DNA of 64,000 bases from Epinephelus fuscoguttatus (GCF_011397635.1 NC_064771.1:15501379-15565378), one strand, 5' to 3'. Positions 1-14,560 are shown, counted from the stretch's first letter. The notes: generated by a model not told the origin, from the sequence alone. Made by a program: numbers and translations.

Positions 1-190
1 TTGGTTTGGGAACCAGAGGATAGCCACTGCAAGTCCTTGTACTGACCAAGTATGAAGTGTGGGCTGGAAGCTGGAGAGCTGCCAGTTCATGTTCCTGGGC
101 ACTGCTAAAGGTGCCCTTAAGTATGGCACCAAACCCCCAACTGCTCAAGGTGCATGTCTATGGGCATCCACTCACTCTGACATCTCTCTG
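1..190 (+). mobile_element. tRNA-derived SINE fragment, cut by the window start
   Basis: The text around 70-170 (gagagctgccagttcatg, cctgggcactgctaaaggtgcc, accaaacccccaactgctc) matches the body of a common fish SINE. The same body is found in reverse orientation at 31335-31494, where the head carries a tRNA-like A box. The tRNA-like head is largely missing here because the window begins inside the copy. It sits in a ferlin intron. Family assignment is from memory of fish repeats, not from a search. Confidence 0.55.
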
Positions 191-261
191 GGAAAAAATT
201 AGGAAATATTCCTAAAAACCTGCAGTCATCATCCTCACTTTTGTGTCTGTTTGTGTCTCAG

Positions 262-3157
<2,896 letters not shown>

Positions 3158-3660
3158 CTCGACAATGGAGGAGCAGAGGAGCTGGAAAGGACACTTTATG
3201 TCTACAGGATGATCAGGATAACTGCCAAAACCATCTCAATATCTCTTTTATTGCCTATAGTATTTTTTAAAGGGCTAAATGGGGCGCTTGCACAATTGCA
3301 CTATATTGTCATATTTTACCATGAACACTTTGTCTACACTGCTAAACTGTGACAGACTTGTGAGCAATACATTTTTTCAAACCCCTGCTTTTATCACACG
3401 CTGAGGGATGAGAAACTAGAACCCCTGTACAGTTTAATGCAGTCTAATACAACTGTCCTGTAATCAGCTCTTATAGTTTTTATATGTTGGTGATGGTGTG
3501 TGAAAGAGATTCACCTCATTGAGGGTTACTGGATGCTGTATTTAGTGGTTATGTTGGATTGCACTGTACATTATTGTAAGGTGTTGCTGCTGTTTTGGCA
3601 TACTGTCTGCAAAAAAGATGATTAACAACAGTTAAATAAAAAAAAATAAATATAGTAACT
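3158..3660 (+). other. Ferlin 3' UTR
   Basis: AT-rich non-coding DNA follows the ferlin stop codon with no further coding exon. It runs to a cluster of AATAAA signals near 3635-3650. Further signals at about 3925 could give a longer transcript. Confidence 0.6.
3635..3640 (+). terminator. Candidate poly(A) signal of the ferlin gene
   Basis: AATAAA about 480 bases after the ferlin stop codon, inside an A-rich tract. A second AATAAA lies near 3925. Which one is used cannot be told from the sequence. Confidence 0.5.
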
Positions 3661-4079
3661 ATTAGAAAGTTTCACTGAGGTAGTATTTATTAGAGGACTG
3701 CTGTATTTGATTGCATTAGTGTACAAGGGTTTCTATTTATCTGGTCACTCAAAGTAATCCTGCCAAAAACAACTTAAGACATTTAATGATGTCAAGTGTG
3801 TCTGTCTTTTGTATATTATATATTCACCTATCTTTTAAATTAAATATATTAAAACATTATTCAGCCGGTGTTTGTGTCCATTATCAGTGGGGAAAAGAGA
3901 GGGGGATTATTGAAATTGTCTTTTAATAAAAGACCATAAACAAATGCTTTCTCTATATAAATGTTATACAGTATATCAGCCACCATCCGTTAAAGCATAC
4001 CTAAAAAGTTGTGTCAGGCCAAGCACACCTAAGGAGGCTAGAAGGTGCATTCAAAGAGCACATGAGCAGACACCATTCC

Positions 4080-4085
4080 TTTATT
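4080..4085 (-). terminator. Candidate poly(A) signal of aarsd1
   Basis: TTTATT on the plus strand reads AATAAA on the minus strand, about 610 bases beyond the aarsd1 stop. If used, the 3' UTR would contain the MITE at 4180-4351. A nearer signal overlaps the stop codon itself (4696-4701) and is less likely. Confidence 0.35.
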
Positions 4086-4179
4086 TTTAACGCTATCGCA
4101 GCTCCAGTTCAATTGCCCATGCGTTATACCCAAAAGCTCCCATGAGGTCAAAGACCATGCCCCAGTATTCACTAAATAG

Positions 4180-4351
4180 CCTTGGAGTCGGCCATGTTGC
4201 ACCACCATGTTTCTACAATAGCCCAGAATGGACCAACCAAACAATGACTCCAGGGAGGACCGTTGACATTTTTACATTCCTTGAGGGGTGTTCACTTGGT
4301 TGCAATCTGCAACCTCACCACTAGATGCCACTGAATCCTACACAGTGGCCC
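4180..4351. mobile_element. TTAA-type MITE (gtgtaggattta family), copy 2, left-truncated
   Basis: It shares the interior (catgtttctacaatagccca) with the copy at 531-940, and ends with cactagatgccactgaatcc immediately before TTAA at 4352-4355. The left terminal repeat was not found. The TTAA target suggests a piggyBac- or Kolobok-type mobiliser, by inference. Confidence 0.55.
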
Positions 4352-4696
4352 TTAAATGCAGCCCCACATTTAAATATAAAATGGCATATTACTGAGGAGA
4401 AAAAAAAGACTGAAATCTGATCACAGAAAATAAGGTTTAATGGATAAGGTTTTAAATGAATATAACTGTATGTGACATTTAACATTCAGATATGTACAGC
4501 ACATGTTGTACATTAGTCCCAGTTATATACAGTACATGTTGACAGAAATGGTCAGTTTCTTGGTATCTGTACCTAAACACATTGATTGTTACCTTAAAAT
4601 ATGACTAGCTAAGACAGTTGGATAAACTAACCTCTTTAGTTTCTGAATGCTTAGTTCATAAAAAAAAAAATCATCTGGTTTGAACCATTGTTGGTT

Positions 4697-7600
4697 TTAT
4701 TCTTCCTCTGAGGTGTCTTTACAGTGCTGCTGCAGGAAAGCCTCCACCTCCCCTCTGCGTGCCAGGCTGTTGGCTTTGCCTTGGAAACGTCCATTTTTTC
4801 CTGCTCCCTTCCCTTGGAGCATCTCTAACACCCTGGAGAGCACAGAGAGTCATATAGTACATAAACTTTTTTTAAGCTGAGGCTAAAAAATATGTGGTGG
4901 CGGCTCTTACTGTGGTCCCATCTCAGCCACTCGTTCACTGGGTCCAGCCAGTAGAAACAAACCAGGTCCCTTCTCCTCTCCAACAGTCAGGAAAACCAGA
5001 GTTTCCTAAGAGGAGACAAAAGGATGCTTAACCAAGATATTTAACAGCTAATGCCAAGAAGTAAGCAGTCAGGTTATAAACTTACCTCAGTGTTTATTTC
5101 ATTGGCAATGATATTCATGAATTCATTGTCACCCTCTTTCCTGTAGAGAAAAAAAAGACACCATTTTCTTTCTGAAGCACTTTTGCAGATGTTTGTACTT
5201 CAAACTCAGCCAGGTCTCTTACTTGTGCAAGCTGAAGAAGTTGCCTCTCTGGGGGTTGTTGTTAAAGTTCTGAGAGATGATGACAGCCATGTCTCGTAGC
5301 AGGCTCAGGTTCGTCTGCCCAAAACATTTTGAAGAAAGTTAGGGAGTCTATGTACATTGTGTTATGTTGCAAAAACATAGGTGATACAGTGCTTGCCAGG
5401 AGGAAACCCAGATCATGGCTGTACCAACTAAACTCCAGCCAGTGCTAGACCTAGAGGGGGTCTGATCCCGGACTGCCCCGACACCCCACCAGATCAGCAA
5501 ACATTCTGTTGCTGCCTATACATAGGTTATACTCTGAACAGCCCTGGCCCAATTTAAACCCTGGTTGTGTTTGTCTGAGCATGTGTGTGTACAGAAGTGC
5601 ATCTGTGTTTGGGGTGAGGTGAGGGCGCAAGAAAAATATTTGCACTGGGGCTAAACACAATTATGACACACTGCTACAGCAGGAATTGCTTATCTACAGT
5701 TCTCAAACATAAACAGCACGTGCAGTGTGGGAAGCTAGAGCAAAAAAAAATCACTGATGCAATTTTCTTACTTTCTGTAGTAGCTTAACAGACTTCTGCA
5801 ACTTGTCAACGGCCTCAACGTGCTCATCAGGTCCAGTCCTGTTGAACAACAAGGATTTTTTTCACTTCAAACTCTGTGACTGAGTTTAACTCACATTGGT
5901 GATATTTGGATGACTCAGACTTACTTTAGAAGAGACACGAGTGATCGCTCTGTGCTGTAGCTTTTCTCAGCATATTTCAATACCCTGTTTCCCGCCAGGA
6001 AGATCAGGTTGGTTTTGTTTTTCTTCCCTTTCTCAGTTCCCAGTAGTTTTATCACCTACAATTCAGATAAAGTGAAATGTTAAAAATATGACATGACCGT
6101 GTGAAGTAATGTACGCAAGTTAGATGAGTCTAGGGTTGGGCAATATATCGATATCCTAACAGAACACAAGATATCGTCTTAGTTCTTGGATGCTGTAATA
6201 TCAGAAGTGTTGTCTTTTCCTAGTTTTTTTTTTTATTATTTGATTTTTTAATTTTATATACTTTAATAATTTATATATTTATATATATAATTTATAGGCT
6301 GCATTACAGTAAAGTCATGTAATTTTCTGAACTTACTAGACTATTCTACCTATTGTTTTATTTGCCTTTACCCACTTAGTCATTATGTCTACATTACTGA
6401 TGATTATATCTCAAAAATCTCATTGTGCAAATATTTAGTGAAAGCACTAACCAACCCACAATATCGACAGAGGTAGTTATTAAAAAAATATCATGACATT
6501 TGACTTTCCCCAATATTGCCCAGCCCTAGATGTGGCACATTTAAGTGCTTATGTGTCTGCATGGGTGTATGAAGTCAAACCTGTAAGTGACTGAGGTTAG
6601 ACACGTGGGTTCCACAGCACATGTTGGCATCGACGCCCTCGATATCAACAATCCGAATGGGCCCTGCATGGTCGTCTGGCAGCCCTCGACTCCTCACCTG
6701 GTTCACACACACACACACACACACAACTCATATCACATACTGCACATGTAAAATCTGCTTGTAAAGTTAATAAATGCACTACATTCAACATCAGATTTGT
6801 TTTGAAACCATCTAAAACCTTGGCTTTTAAGTCATTGATCACACAGTAAAAGGATTGTATTTTAGCACCAATAATATCAGTATATGGACCTTTTCCACAG
6901 CAGGATCGTCTATAGAGAGAAGCTGGACAGTGACAGGGATGTGGACTCTGATCTTTTCATTTACGACTTCTTCCAGGGCCTGGAGCTGGGCAGGCTTCAC
7001 AGAGGGAGTGTCCAGTTCAATGGTGCTTCTTTGACGCCCCAGCTCCCTGAAGAAAAAGAAAAAAAAAATAGAGGAGAGGTAAGCCCGCAAGTTTTTGTGG
7101 TTACAGTGAAATAAATCTGCAGTGGTGATGTACCAGGATGTGGTCTTGTATCCAAAAAGGTTATCTGCCAAAGCTGTGATCAAATGTTGACCTGAGAGAC
7201 AGAAAGAAGCCAATCATAGCTTGTAACAAGTGTATCACACCAATATATGATGCAAGACTCCCTTACCTTATTCATTTAGTTTTGCTCACCTGAGTGTTGC
7301 TGCATGTGATCAAATCTCCTCTCCCAGTCCACCTTTACTTGCACCTCCTGCCCCACCTCCAGAGGTGAGGTCACAAAGTGTACAGCTTCAGGCCCCTGCC
7401 TTGTCACCCTTAAGACTGGGACATCTCCTATTAACCCATGGTCATCTGGCTGATAGAGGAGGACACAAAATGTGAAAATTAGTAATAATATCATGTACTA
7501 TGTTTTCACTGCTATGTTTTAATTTGATACAAACAATTCCCAAATAAGCAACATGAATGTTTATGTACATTCATTCATTCAGACCTTTAATTAAGACTCT

Positions 7601-8776
7601 GGAAATCAATTGAGGGAGACCCCCATTTTTTAATGATGCCGAGCATGAACAAAGAGCCATCATGCATGTCAATTAAAACAGAAATGAAATCATACAAAAC
7701 AACAAACAACAATAGCAATAATGATCGCTAAAAGTACAAATACAGGTTGATAAACGTGCTGAGGTGTAGATGTATAGTTATAAGCATTTACACTCAATTA
7801 AAACACGATCAGAATTCAGGGAATGTGAAGCAACAACCTATTCTGTGAGCAAGTACCAAGATTATGTGAGGTTCAGCTTTATAAATGAACAAACACCAAT
7901 GCTGTTCCCGCCTCACAGCCAAATGTGGCCAGCCAACCTTTTGGTGGTAAAGGTTGCAGTGATGGGTGCTTTAACAATCACCTGTTATGAACTTTAGGAA
8001 TATTGAATAGATTCAGCATGAGTAGCACTGGTGAACAGCATCCATTTGGTTTTGTCTGAGTTTAGTGCATGCTTCTGGTTACACATTTGCAGTTATCAGT
8101 GACAGGTAATGCTTGATGCACAAAGTATGATTTTTTTATAAATCATCTTACCTGGCCACCTCCTTCAGGAAACAAGATGGTGTCTTGGAGTTTGACATTG
8201 AAGCCCTTTAGAGTTTGTTTCTTCCCACTGACTTCATGTTTGAGCTCAGCTGGGCAGCAGGAGACCACACAGGTAACAAACTAACACAAAAAAACAACAC
8301 AAGAAAAAAACTTAACTTTACTAAGGTTTGGGTTTGCACAAAAACAGAAGTATGAAAGCAACTGCGTGCATTTTGAGCGCGAGATGCTGAGTAATATTTA
8401 AAGAAACAAAAATTGTTGACATTTTGACAGTGGGCTCTGGCTGACAGCATGAATGAGAGAGGCTAGCTAGTAGTACATACATTAAGCTACTACTCTTTTG
8501 CATTGCCACAACATTAAATACTTCAACAAATGCTAAATGTGCAGTGCCCTAAAACAAGTTAAACAGTAACTTTATCAGTTACAGTGGGTACCGTTAACCA
8601 GCTCGTGCTCACACTGTAGTTAGCAACCATGCTAATCCCCTCAGCAGAAAATGAATGTAGCCTAATATGTAACGTCAGGTGTTGTCGCGTGCTATAAACA
8701 CTTTAGTCATGACAAACTGTCTTGAAACTGTTCATACCTCTTTCATGTAGCAGTCTCGTTGACACTGAAAAGCCAT
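4697..8776 (-). CDS. aarsd1: Alanyl-tRNA editing domain protein AARSD1 (AlaX-type)
   Basis: A free-standing trans-editing protein that hydrolyses mis-charged Ser-tRNA(Ala) in the cytosol. It has the editing and C-terminal parts of alanyl-tRNA synthetase but no aminoacylation domain. Twelve exons in minus order: 8738-8776, 8152-8280, 7290-7449, 7134-7191, 6890-7046, 6581-6697, 5925-6055, 5772-5838, 5223-5314, 5086-5140, 4911-5005, 4697-4832. They total 1236 nt, giving 411 residues against 412 in human. The start is fixed by MAFQCQRDCYMKE, which matches the family N-terminus. The zinc-binding editing motifs are intact: HMQQHSGQHL (HxxxH) and MCCGTHVSNL (CxxxH). Other marks are LFPEGGGQPDDHG and the C-terminal NEFMNIIANEI and GRFQGKANSLARRGEVEAF. 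The promoter lies just downstream of ptges3l on the same strand. Confidence 0.96.
6131..6528. mobile_element. hAT-like MITE (tagggttgggcaatat ends)
   Basis: The element starts tagggttgggcaatat and ends with its inverted copy atattgcccagcccta. Flanks are gatgagtc (6123-6130) and gatgtggc (6529-6536), matching at 6 of 8 positions, consistent with an aged 8-bp hAT target duplication. It is 398 bp, AT-rich and non-coding, within aarsd1 intron 6. Related ends occur at 63913 onward. Confidence 0.7.
6704..6725. repeat. (AC)n microsatellite
   Basis: About 11 AC units directly beside the acceptor of aarsd1 exon 6. Read on the minus strand it is a (GT)n run just before the AG, replacing a normal polypyrimidine tract. 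Confidence 0.9.
7555..8140. other. aarsd1 intron 2, non-coding, probable old repeat
   Basis: The stretch tgagggagacccccattttttaatgatgccgag near 7610-7650 resembles a dispersed fish repeat. ORFs here show no protein similarity that I recognise. No exon signal was seen. Confidence 0.35.
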
Positions 8777-8916
8777 TGTGGAGTGTTTTAGAGGAGAAAA
8801 TCCGCCTGAGACACGAGCTGGTGTTATGCAAGTCAAACAGACGGCTACAGCTGTCGGCCTAGTACGGCAATCAATGTAGTCCAAACTTAGTTCAACCGAC
8901 TTTGTTTGGCTTCGAG

Positions 8917-8920
8917 TTTT

Positions 8921-8960
<40 letters not shown>
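8917..8960. repeat. (TTTC)n microsatellite
   Basis: About ten TTTC units, roughly 140 bp upstream of the aarsd1 start codon. Nothing else is seen from here to about 9840 except AT-rich sequence and short homopolymers. Confidence 0.9.
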
Positions 8961-9857
8961 TATTATTTATTAATATTTTTATGTGACATAGCTTTTACTA
9001 AAAAACAGAAAATAGAAAAAAAACATAATAATAATGAATAGTGAATAGAATTTTGCTTTTTAAGTCAAACATTGAACAGACTTGGCCATATAGGTGCATA
9101 GATAATAATATACTAATAAAATATATAATAATAAAATACATACAGTGTATGTAAAACATGTGCTAGAAACCCATACATCATTAGGACTAATCATCTGCTG
9201 CAATGTAAGCATTTAAAAATTTTTGATGAAGTGATATTTTAAAAAAAAAAACATTTTTAAAAAACTGAACAAAATTGATATTAACAAGATTTTTTTGCAC
9301 TTTTTTATTGTCTGTGTCTATGTTCTCTGTGTGAACTATTTTTGGCTATACCAAGAGTGAAGAGGGAATTTTATTAAGGATACTTTTGGCAGGTAGAAAG
9401 CCATAACTCGCAAATGGTTGCAAGTTGATCCCCCAACATTAGCCCAATGGCTGGGGACATTAACTAAACATACTGTATAGACATACTTACTTTTCTCTTA
9501 AGGCTTGAGCTAGAAACATGTACAAAATGTTGGGGGAAATGGATTGTGTATAAACGAGTGTGTATGCCAGAAAGTAAATGAAAAGATGTTCAGAGATTTG
9601 ACTTTGTAAAACCCATGAAGACCTCTTATTCTTTGTTTAAAAAAAGAATGACGAGGGAATTAAAGAAACTTGCATTTATATTGCTGCATTACTGCCATCT
9701 TCTGGAGCTACTGAAACTAACATCCATGTTCTACCACACTCACCCCCATAATCCAGTATAAAACCTTTTAATTACTGGTAAAAGTCTGTTAACATCAAAT
9801 ATTTTTCCCCATTCTCCGTATCATAATCACTTTCAAACCACAGTTGATAAAGGTCTT

Positions 9858-9863
9858 TTTATT
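9858..9863 (-). terminator. Candidate poly(A) signal of ptges3l
   Basis: Minus-strand AATAAA, 183-188 bases downstream of the ptges3l stop codon. It is about 1.1 kb before the aarsd1 start. Failure to use it would give a ptges3l-aarsd1 read-through like the one known in mammals. Confidence 0.55.
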
Positions 9864-10045
9864 AAAACTGACAAAGATATGTCAGCGTACAGTGGACAAT
9901 AATATGCCCATAAATAATGCCATAGAAAATATCACATGTATAAGAACTATTTTGGACAATAACATATCAAATCACCTGCAAATATTACAAACTCCAGAAA
10001 ACAAAGCTTCAGTGTCCTGGCCCTTAAGGAGAGAGGGTGTGAGTC

Positions 10046-13023
10046 TCAATCAGACTGTGGAGAAGAGGGAAGAAAGTGGTCAGTGCCAACATTTAGATAA
10101 TCAGTCAAATACTGATTGTAGTCATACACCCAGATTCATACAGGATTGCTATTTATAACCATTACTCTCTTGGCAGTATTTTTAAGGCAAAACACAAGTG
10201 ATTTAACAGATAAAAGAAAATAATCCATGTTGCATTTAAGTAACCTCTACTAGTACTGCACTTACATCACTAAGATCATCCATATCTGGTGTTTGTCCTT
10301 TATTACTGGTAGCCAATTCTTGGATCACCTGAAAAAGAAAAGCCAAGTGTTTACAGAACCTAAGAGAGAAATTATGTGAATAATGCAAAGTACGTGCACG
10401 GTTTCCTAAACTCTTAATCATTATCACCATAACAGAAGAGTTACTGCATTTACTCACATCCATGTATCTATCGTACTCTTCCTTTCCTTCATCCTCTTCA
10501 TGCTCCCAGTCCCTCCAGTTATCAAAGTCTACATTTATCCAGCTAGCCTGTAAAGTGAAGGAGAAGCAGCACAAAGTTAAGTTGAGAGGGGATGCAGGAA
10601 CACCCCGTTTCATAATTACAGCATTGCTGGCAAGTAGTTGCAGAAGTGTGGACTCAAGTCACATGACTTGGTCTAAAGTTGGGCTTGAATCACAGTTGAT
10701 GACTTTAGAGTTGACTTGACAAAATCAAAAAATACTTGCAAGTTAATCTGGACTTTAACATTTAAGACTCATGTCTTAATTTGGGTTAGAGCCTTTTGAC
10801 TTGAAAATACTTTTTGCTTTCTCCCATTATCTAAACAGTGTGCAATGAATCATTTCCTTTTTTTTTTTAAATCAGCTAACGCTAACACTATTCATTCCCA
10901 GTCAACACTTAATTTCCCAGATCCACTTTGTTTGAACCAATCCCACAGCACCCAATCAAGCTGCAGGAAAGAACCATGAAGAAGTAACATTACATTACTG
11001 AGCACCAGTTTCAAAATTTGATACCAAGGATAATTTCCTTCACATACAAAAACTGGTGGTCAGCAAAAAACTTTACCATACTAAAATTTACCATATTACT
11101 CTGTTGTTAAAATGCCATTACTTTTATTAGAGAGCCTGTTATGACTTGTTTTGCACTCGAAACTCAAAATTTAGGACTTGGGACTTGTTAGCCTTGACTT
11201 GGGACTGGAGTACAAAGATCTGAGACTTATTTGTGACTTGCAAAACAATAGCTTGGTCCCACCTGTGGTAAACTGTGTTACCTACACACCTACAGAAAAG
11301 TGTACTTTGAGATTAAGTGTTATTCAAAGGAGTCAAACCTGTGTCTCTTTTTGAACATGTGTTTTTCTGAGCAGCAACAGTGAGTCAAGAGTTTTTCAAC
11401 TAAGTGGTCGGAACCTCATGTAGTATCTCTTGATTTGCATGGTGGGAAATACAATAAATCATTCTGAAATATGTCACTATTTCTATATGCTCTTAAAAAT
11501 ACAATGCAAACATATGTCATAAGTAACAGCTAAGTGGGCTCCATCCAATTCAGACAAGTGTTGGTGAAAATGTGGCCCACAAAGTGGAAACCACAGTCAT
11601 ATTTTCTGGTCCTACCCCAAGTTAAGCAACTTTTGGAAGGGTGAGTTAGATGCCCTGAGAGCAAAATATCCCCAAAGATCCAACGTACAACATCTGCATT
11701 AAAAAATATATGGGAACTGTATGAAATGGAACAAATCATGTATGCATTGAAGTTGCAAAGACCAAAATCCATTAAGAGGTGGAGTCCTGTAATGCGTCTG
11801 TTGATGCAATAAGGGAAAGAGTACATGTCGTCAAACAGGTATGTTTGTATGGATACCTCTTTTATTTATCATCATTACTGGTATCTCATTTTCTTTCTTG
11901 TTCCTTGCAAGTTTGAAGTACATCTTATCACACTTGAACACTTCACCGTATTTGTCTTAAACCTGGATAGATGTTATGGCAGCTGAAAACTTTGTAAAAT
12001 GGTCATAGTACTATGCACTATGTGAGCTATGTAAAAACTGTATTGTTTGTGTGGTCTGCTGAAGTTGAAATAAAAAATTAGTTTAAAAAAAGTGTCAAAA
12101 AATTCACATTAACACTGAAAACGTCTGAGATCATGAGAGTGTTTGGACCTAAATTGGGAGCGCTGCAGCCAACGTTGAGAACTAATGATGTAAAAAAAAC
12201 CTTGTGACCAATCCGTTTTAACACACAAACACACACACTCACCTTTGCCTCATCTCTCTGGAGACGTGGCCATGCATAATCAGGCTTCATTTTCCTCAGC
12301 AAGACATTGATGCTGCGGTCAAAGACTTTTTCTCTGCAGTCCTTTAAAAGTGTTTAAAAGATAAAAATGCACACTGACTGTAAATTCCAGCTTACAACAT
12401 GACATGAAGAAGTGATCATATTCCTCTGGTCTCATCATGTCTGAAATTGGATGCTTACATGCTTTAGAACTTTCTCGTAGAAGTACAGCTCATTGTAGAT
12501 CACATCATCCTCATCGTTTTTGCAGCTGTTGTGAAGACAGGACAGCATTGTCAAGGGAACAATTTAGTGCAAAATATACACAGCATTTTATTGTATAGAC
12601 AACTGGCCACATTATCATTTCACTGCCTGGAAAGAAAACCTTGTTGCACTAAGTATATTACACAAGACAGAGGTATAGGGATCAGGAAAGAGATCTCACT
12701 GACATGGAAACAAAGCTGCACTTATGTGTTTAAACTCACCATAAAACAATTTTATCTGTCTGGATATCAACCTGGACATCTTTAGGTTTCTGAACCATGA
12801 AGTTGATGGTGACATATTTCTTCCTGTCAAACCACCGCGCTTGTGCTGGCTGGCTGTTAAGACATAGAGACACTGTTATACTCATGAATCAAATCATTTT
12901 TTAGGATTAGCTGAGAAGCACATGTTGGTCACTAGTAGTAGTAGTAGTCGTAGTAGTAGTAGTAGTAAGAGAGACAGGCAGCACTCACCTCTCCTCTGGT
13001 CTGACAATTTTGGGCTTGTTCAT
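10046..13023 (-). CDS. ptges3l: p23-like co-chaperone PTGES3L
   Basis: A CS/p23-fold protein related to the HSP90 co-chaperone p23 (PTGES3). Seven exons: 12989-13023, 12740-12853, 12459-12525, 12243-12341, 10458-10547, 10266-10328, 10046-10054. They total 477 nt (158 residues). The start MNKPKIVRPEE precedes the beta-sandwich (ARWFDRKKYVTINFMVQKP, DKIVLCCKNDED, YNELYFYEKV, RSINVLLRKMK, AWPRLQRDEAKASWINVDFD). NVDFDNWRDWEHEEDE is the conserved p23 WPRL/FDxWxDW block. The acidic tail is short and ends MDDLSDSD. The last exon encodes only Ser-Asp-stop. If intron 6 is not removed, the frame instead ends VSAVLVEVT at 10236. Human PTGES3L also ends in an acidic MDDLDDDSDS-type tail, which favours the spliced form. 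Confidence 0.93.
10641..11267. mobile_element. MITE-like element of the caagtc-rich family
   Basis: The left end is cagaagtgtggactcaagtc and the right end gcttggtcccacctgtg, imperfect inverted copies. The interior is full of direct and inverted ACTTG/CAAGT words. This matches a very common fish repeat beginning caga/ggtgggaccaagtc. It lies in ptges3l intron 4. No clear target duplication. Confidence 0.55.
11540..12092 (+). mobile_element. L1-type LINE 3' remnant
   Basis: Translation of about 11596-11690 gives IFWSYPKLSNFWKGELDALR, which resembles the C-terminal end of fish L1 ORF2 (the HxFWxCPKLxxFW region). Further fragments lie near 11760-11820, followed by an AT-rich 3' UTR and an A-rich end near 12070-12092 (gaaataaaaaatt). 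The copy is broken by stops and 5' truncated, and sits in the sense-opposite orientation to ptges3l in its intron 4. Confidence 0.6.
12932..12968. repeat. (AGT)n trinucleotide repeat
   Basis: About 12 AGT units with one interruption (gtc), in ptges3l intron 1 about 20 bp from the exon 1 donor. Confidence 0.9.
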
Positions 13024-13588
13024 TTTAATTCTTGCGCAACACTACGACAGAAATTGCTTTCTTATTCCTTTGACTTCCAGGGAGTTAAAAGCATGTGGCT
13101 TGTTCGTTGGGCTGTGTGCTTTAATGCAGTGTCCTGGCTCTGGAGGTTATATATAGAGCAGTTGGTATCAGCTGCTGGGAGGGTTGCCTGCCACAGACCC
13201 TTCCCCTGCCCTTTATAGGCTGTCCGTGGAACTCTCGGGAAAACAGATGCATTCTCCTCGTTCTCCTCAGCTGCCCCCCCCGACTAGGTGATGAGAGGGG
13301 CTGAAGTGGGGGCAGGGACACACTAAATAGAGGAGTAAGACAACAAATGGGACATGGATAGAAACAGCATGCATTTGGAATCACAGTCAATAAACACCTG
13401 ACGCAAGCTCTACTCTGAGTATTTGTGTTCTTTTCATACATTAAGTGATGAGCAAACCAACTTACCACAGTTAAGGACGCTGAGCTACATTTAAATTCTA
13501 GATATTTTAAGGAACTTAAGGGTACTTTGTATCAGTTTAGATTTTTGACCAAAAATTAAACACATTCTTACATTTTTGTTTCATATTT

Positions 13589-13611
13589 AAAAAAAAAAAA
13601 AAAAAAAAAAA
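13589..13611. repeat. Poly(A) tract
   Basis: A run of about 23 A. It directly precedes the degenerate tandem array starting near 13640. Confidence 0.9.
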
Positions 13612-13639
13612 GTTTACAGATGACAAAGTTGTAAGGGCA

Positions 13640-14560
13640 TCTTGACACCACTACACCACTGCTGGAAACTTTGTGGTGATTTTGCCTCCTTTTTTGTTGA
13701 AGTTATTTTATGTATCTTCATAGTCATTTTGTGTCACTTTTCAGTTGTTCTGCCCCTTTCTGTAGTCATGGTGTGTCTATTTGGGGATTGTTTTGTCTGT
13801 TTTTGTAGTTATTTTGTGTCTTGTCAATTGCTTTGTGTCTCTTTGTGGTGATTTAGTGTATTTTTTGCCTTATCCCTTTATGTAGTTATTTTGTATTTCC
13901 TTACTGTGATTTTTTTTGTCTTTTTTTACTTGTTTTGTAGTAATTTTGTGTCTTTTTTTGGTTGTTTGTCTCTTTGAGGTAATGTGTGTTTTTTTTCATT
14001 GTTTTGTATCTCTATGTAGTCATTTTATGTCTCTTTTTGGTCGTATTGCCTCTATTTGCCTTTTTGTAGTTATTTTGCGTCTCCTTGAGGTAATTTTGTG
14101 TTTTTCTTTCGGGTAATTTCATGTGTTGTTGCAGTCATCTTGTGTCTTTTTCATTTGCTTTGTGTCTCTGTAGTTATTTAGTTTCTTTTTGGATGTTTTG
14201 CCCCTTTATGTAATTATTCTGTGTTTCGGTCATTTTCTGTCTTTTATGATCATTCTGTGTCTTCTTGTAGTCATGTTGTGTCTCTTTTTGGTTGTATTGC
14301 CTTTATTTGTAGTTACTTTGTATTTCCTTGCTGTCATTTATTTATTTTTTTATTCTTTCGTATCTCTCTGTAGTCATTTTGTGCCTTTTTTTGGGGTTGT
14401 TTCCCAACTTTTTTGTAGTAATTTTGTGTCTATTTGAGATAATTCTGTGCCATTTTCATTTAGTGTCTCTTTAGTAATTGTGTGTCTCTTTATGGTTGTT
14501 TTTGTAACTACTCTCTCTGTTCCTTTGCAACTCTTTGTGGTCTTTATGTCTTTTCCTGGT
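13640..14560. repeat. Degenerate tandem array (ttgtgtctctttgtagtcattt-type units)
   Basis: About 900 bp of diverged units built from ttttgtgtctctt, tgtagtcatttt and ggttgttttgcc words. The hydrophobic Phe/Val/Leu/Cys-rich plus-strand ORFs here (13642-14437) are translations of the repeat, not membrane proteins. The same words occur at 30285-30350 and 31495-31680 inside a TIR element, so this may be an expanded core of that family without its ends. It fills most of the kat7-ptges3l divergent intergenic gap. Confidence 0.75.

Noticed and set aside
13642-14437. Three hydrophobic plus-strand ORFs that look like membrane proteins
   Set aside because: They are translations of a degenerate T/G-rich tandem repeat, with no splice, promoter or family evidence.
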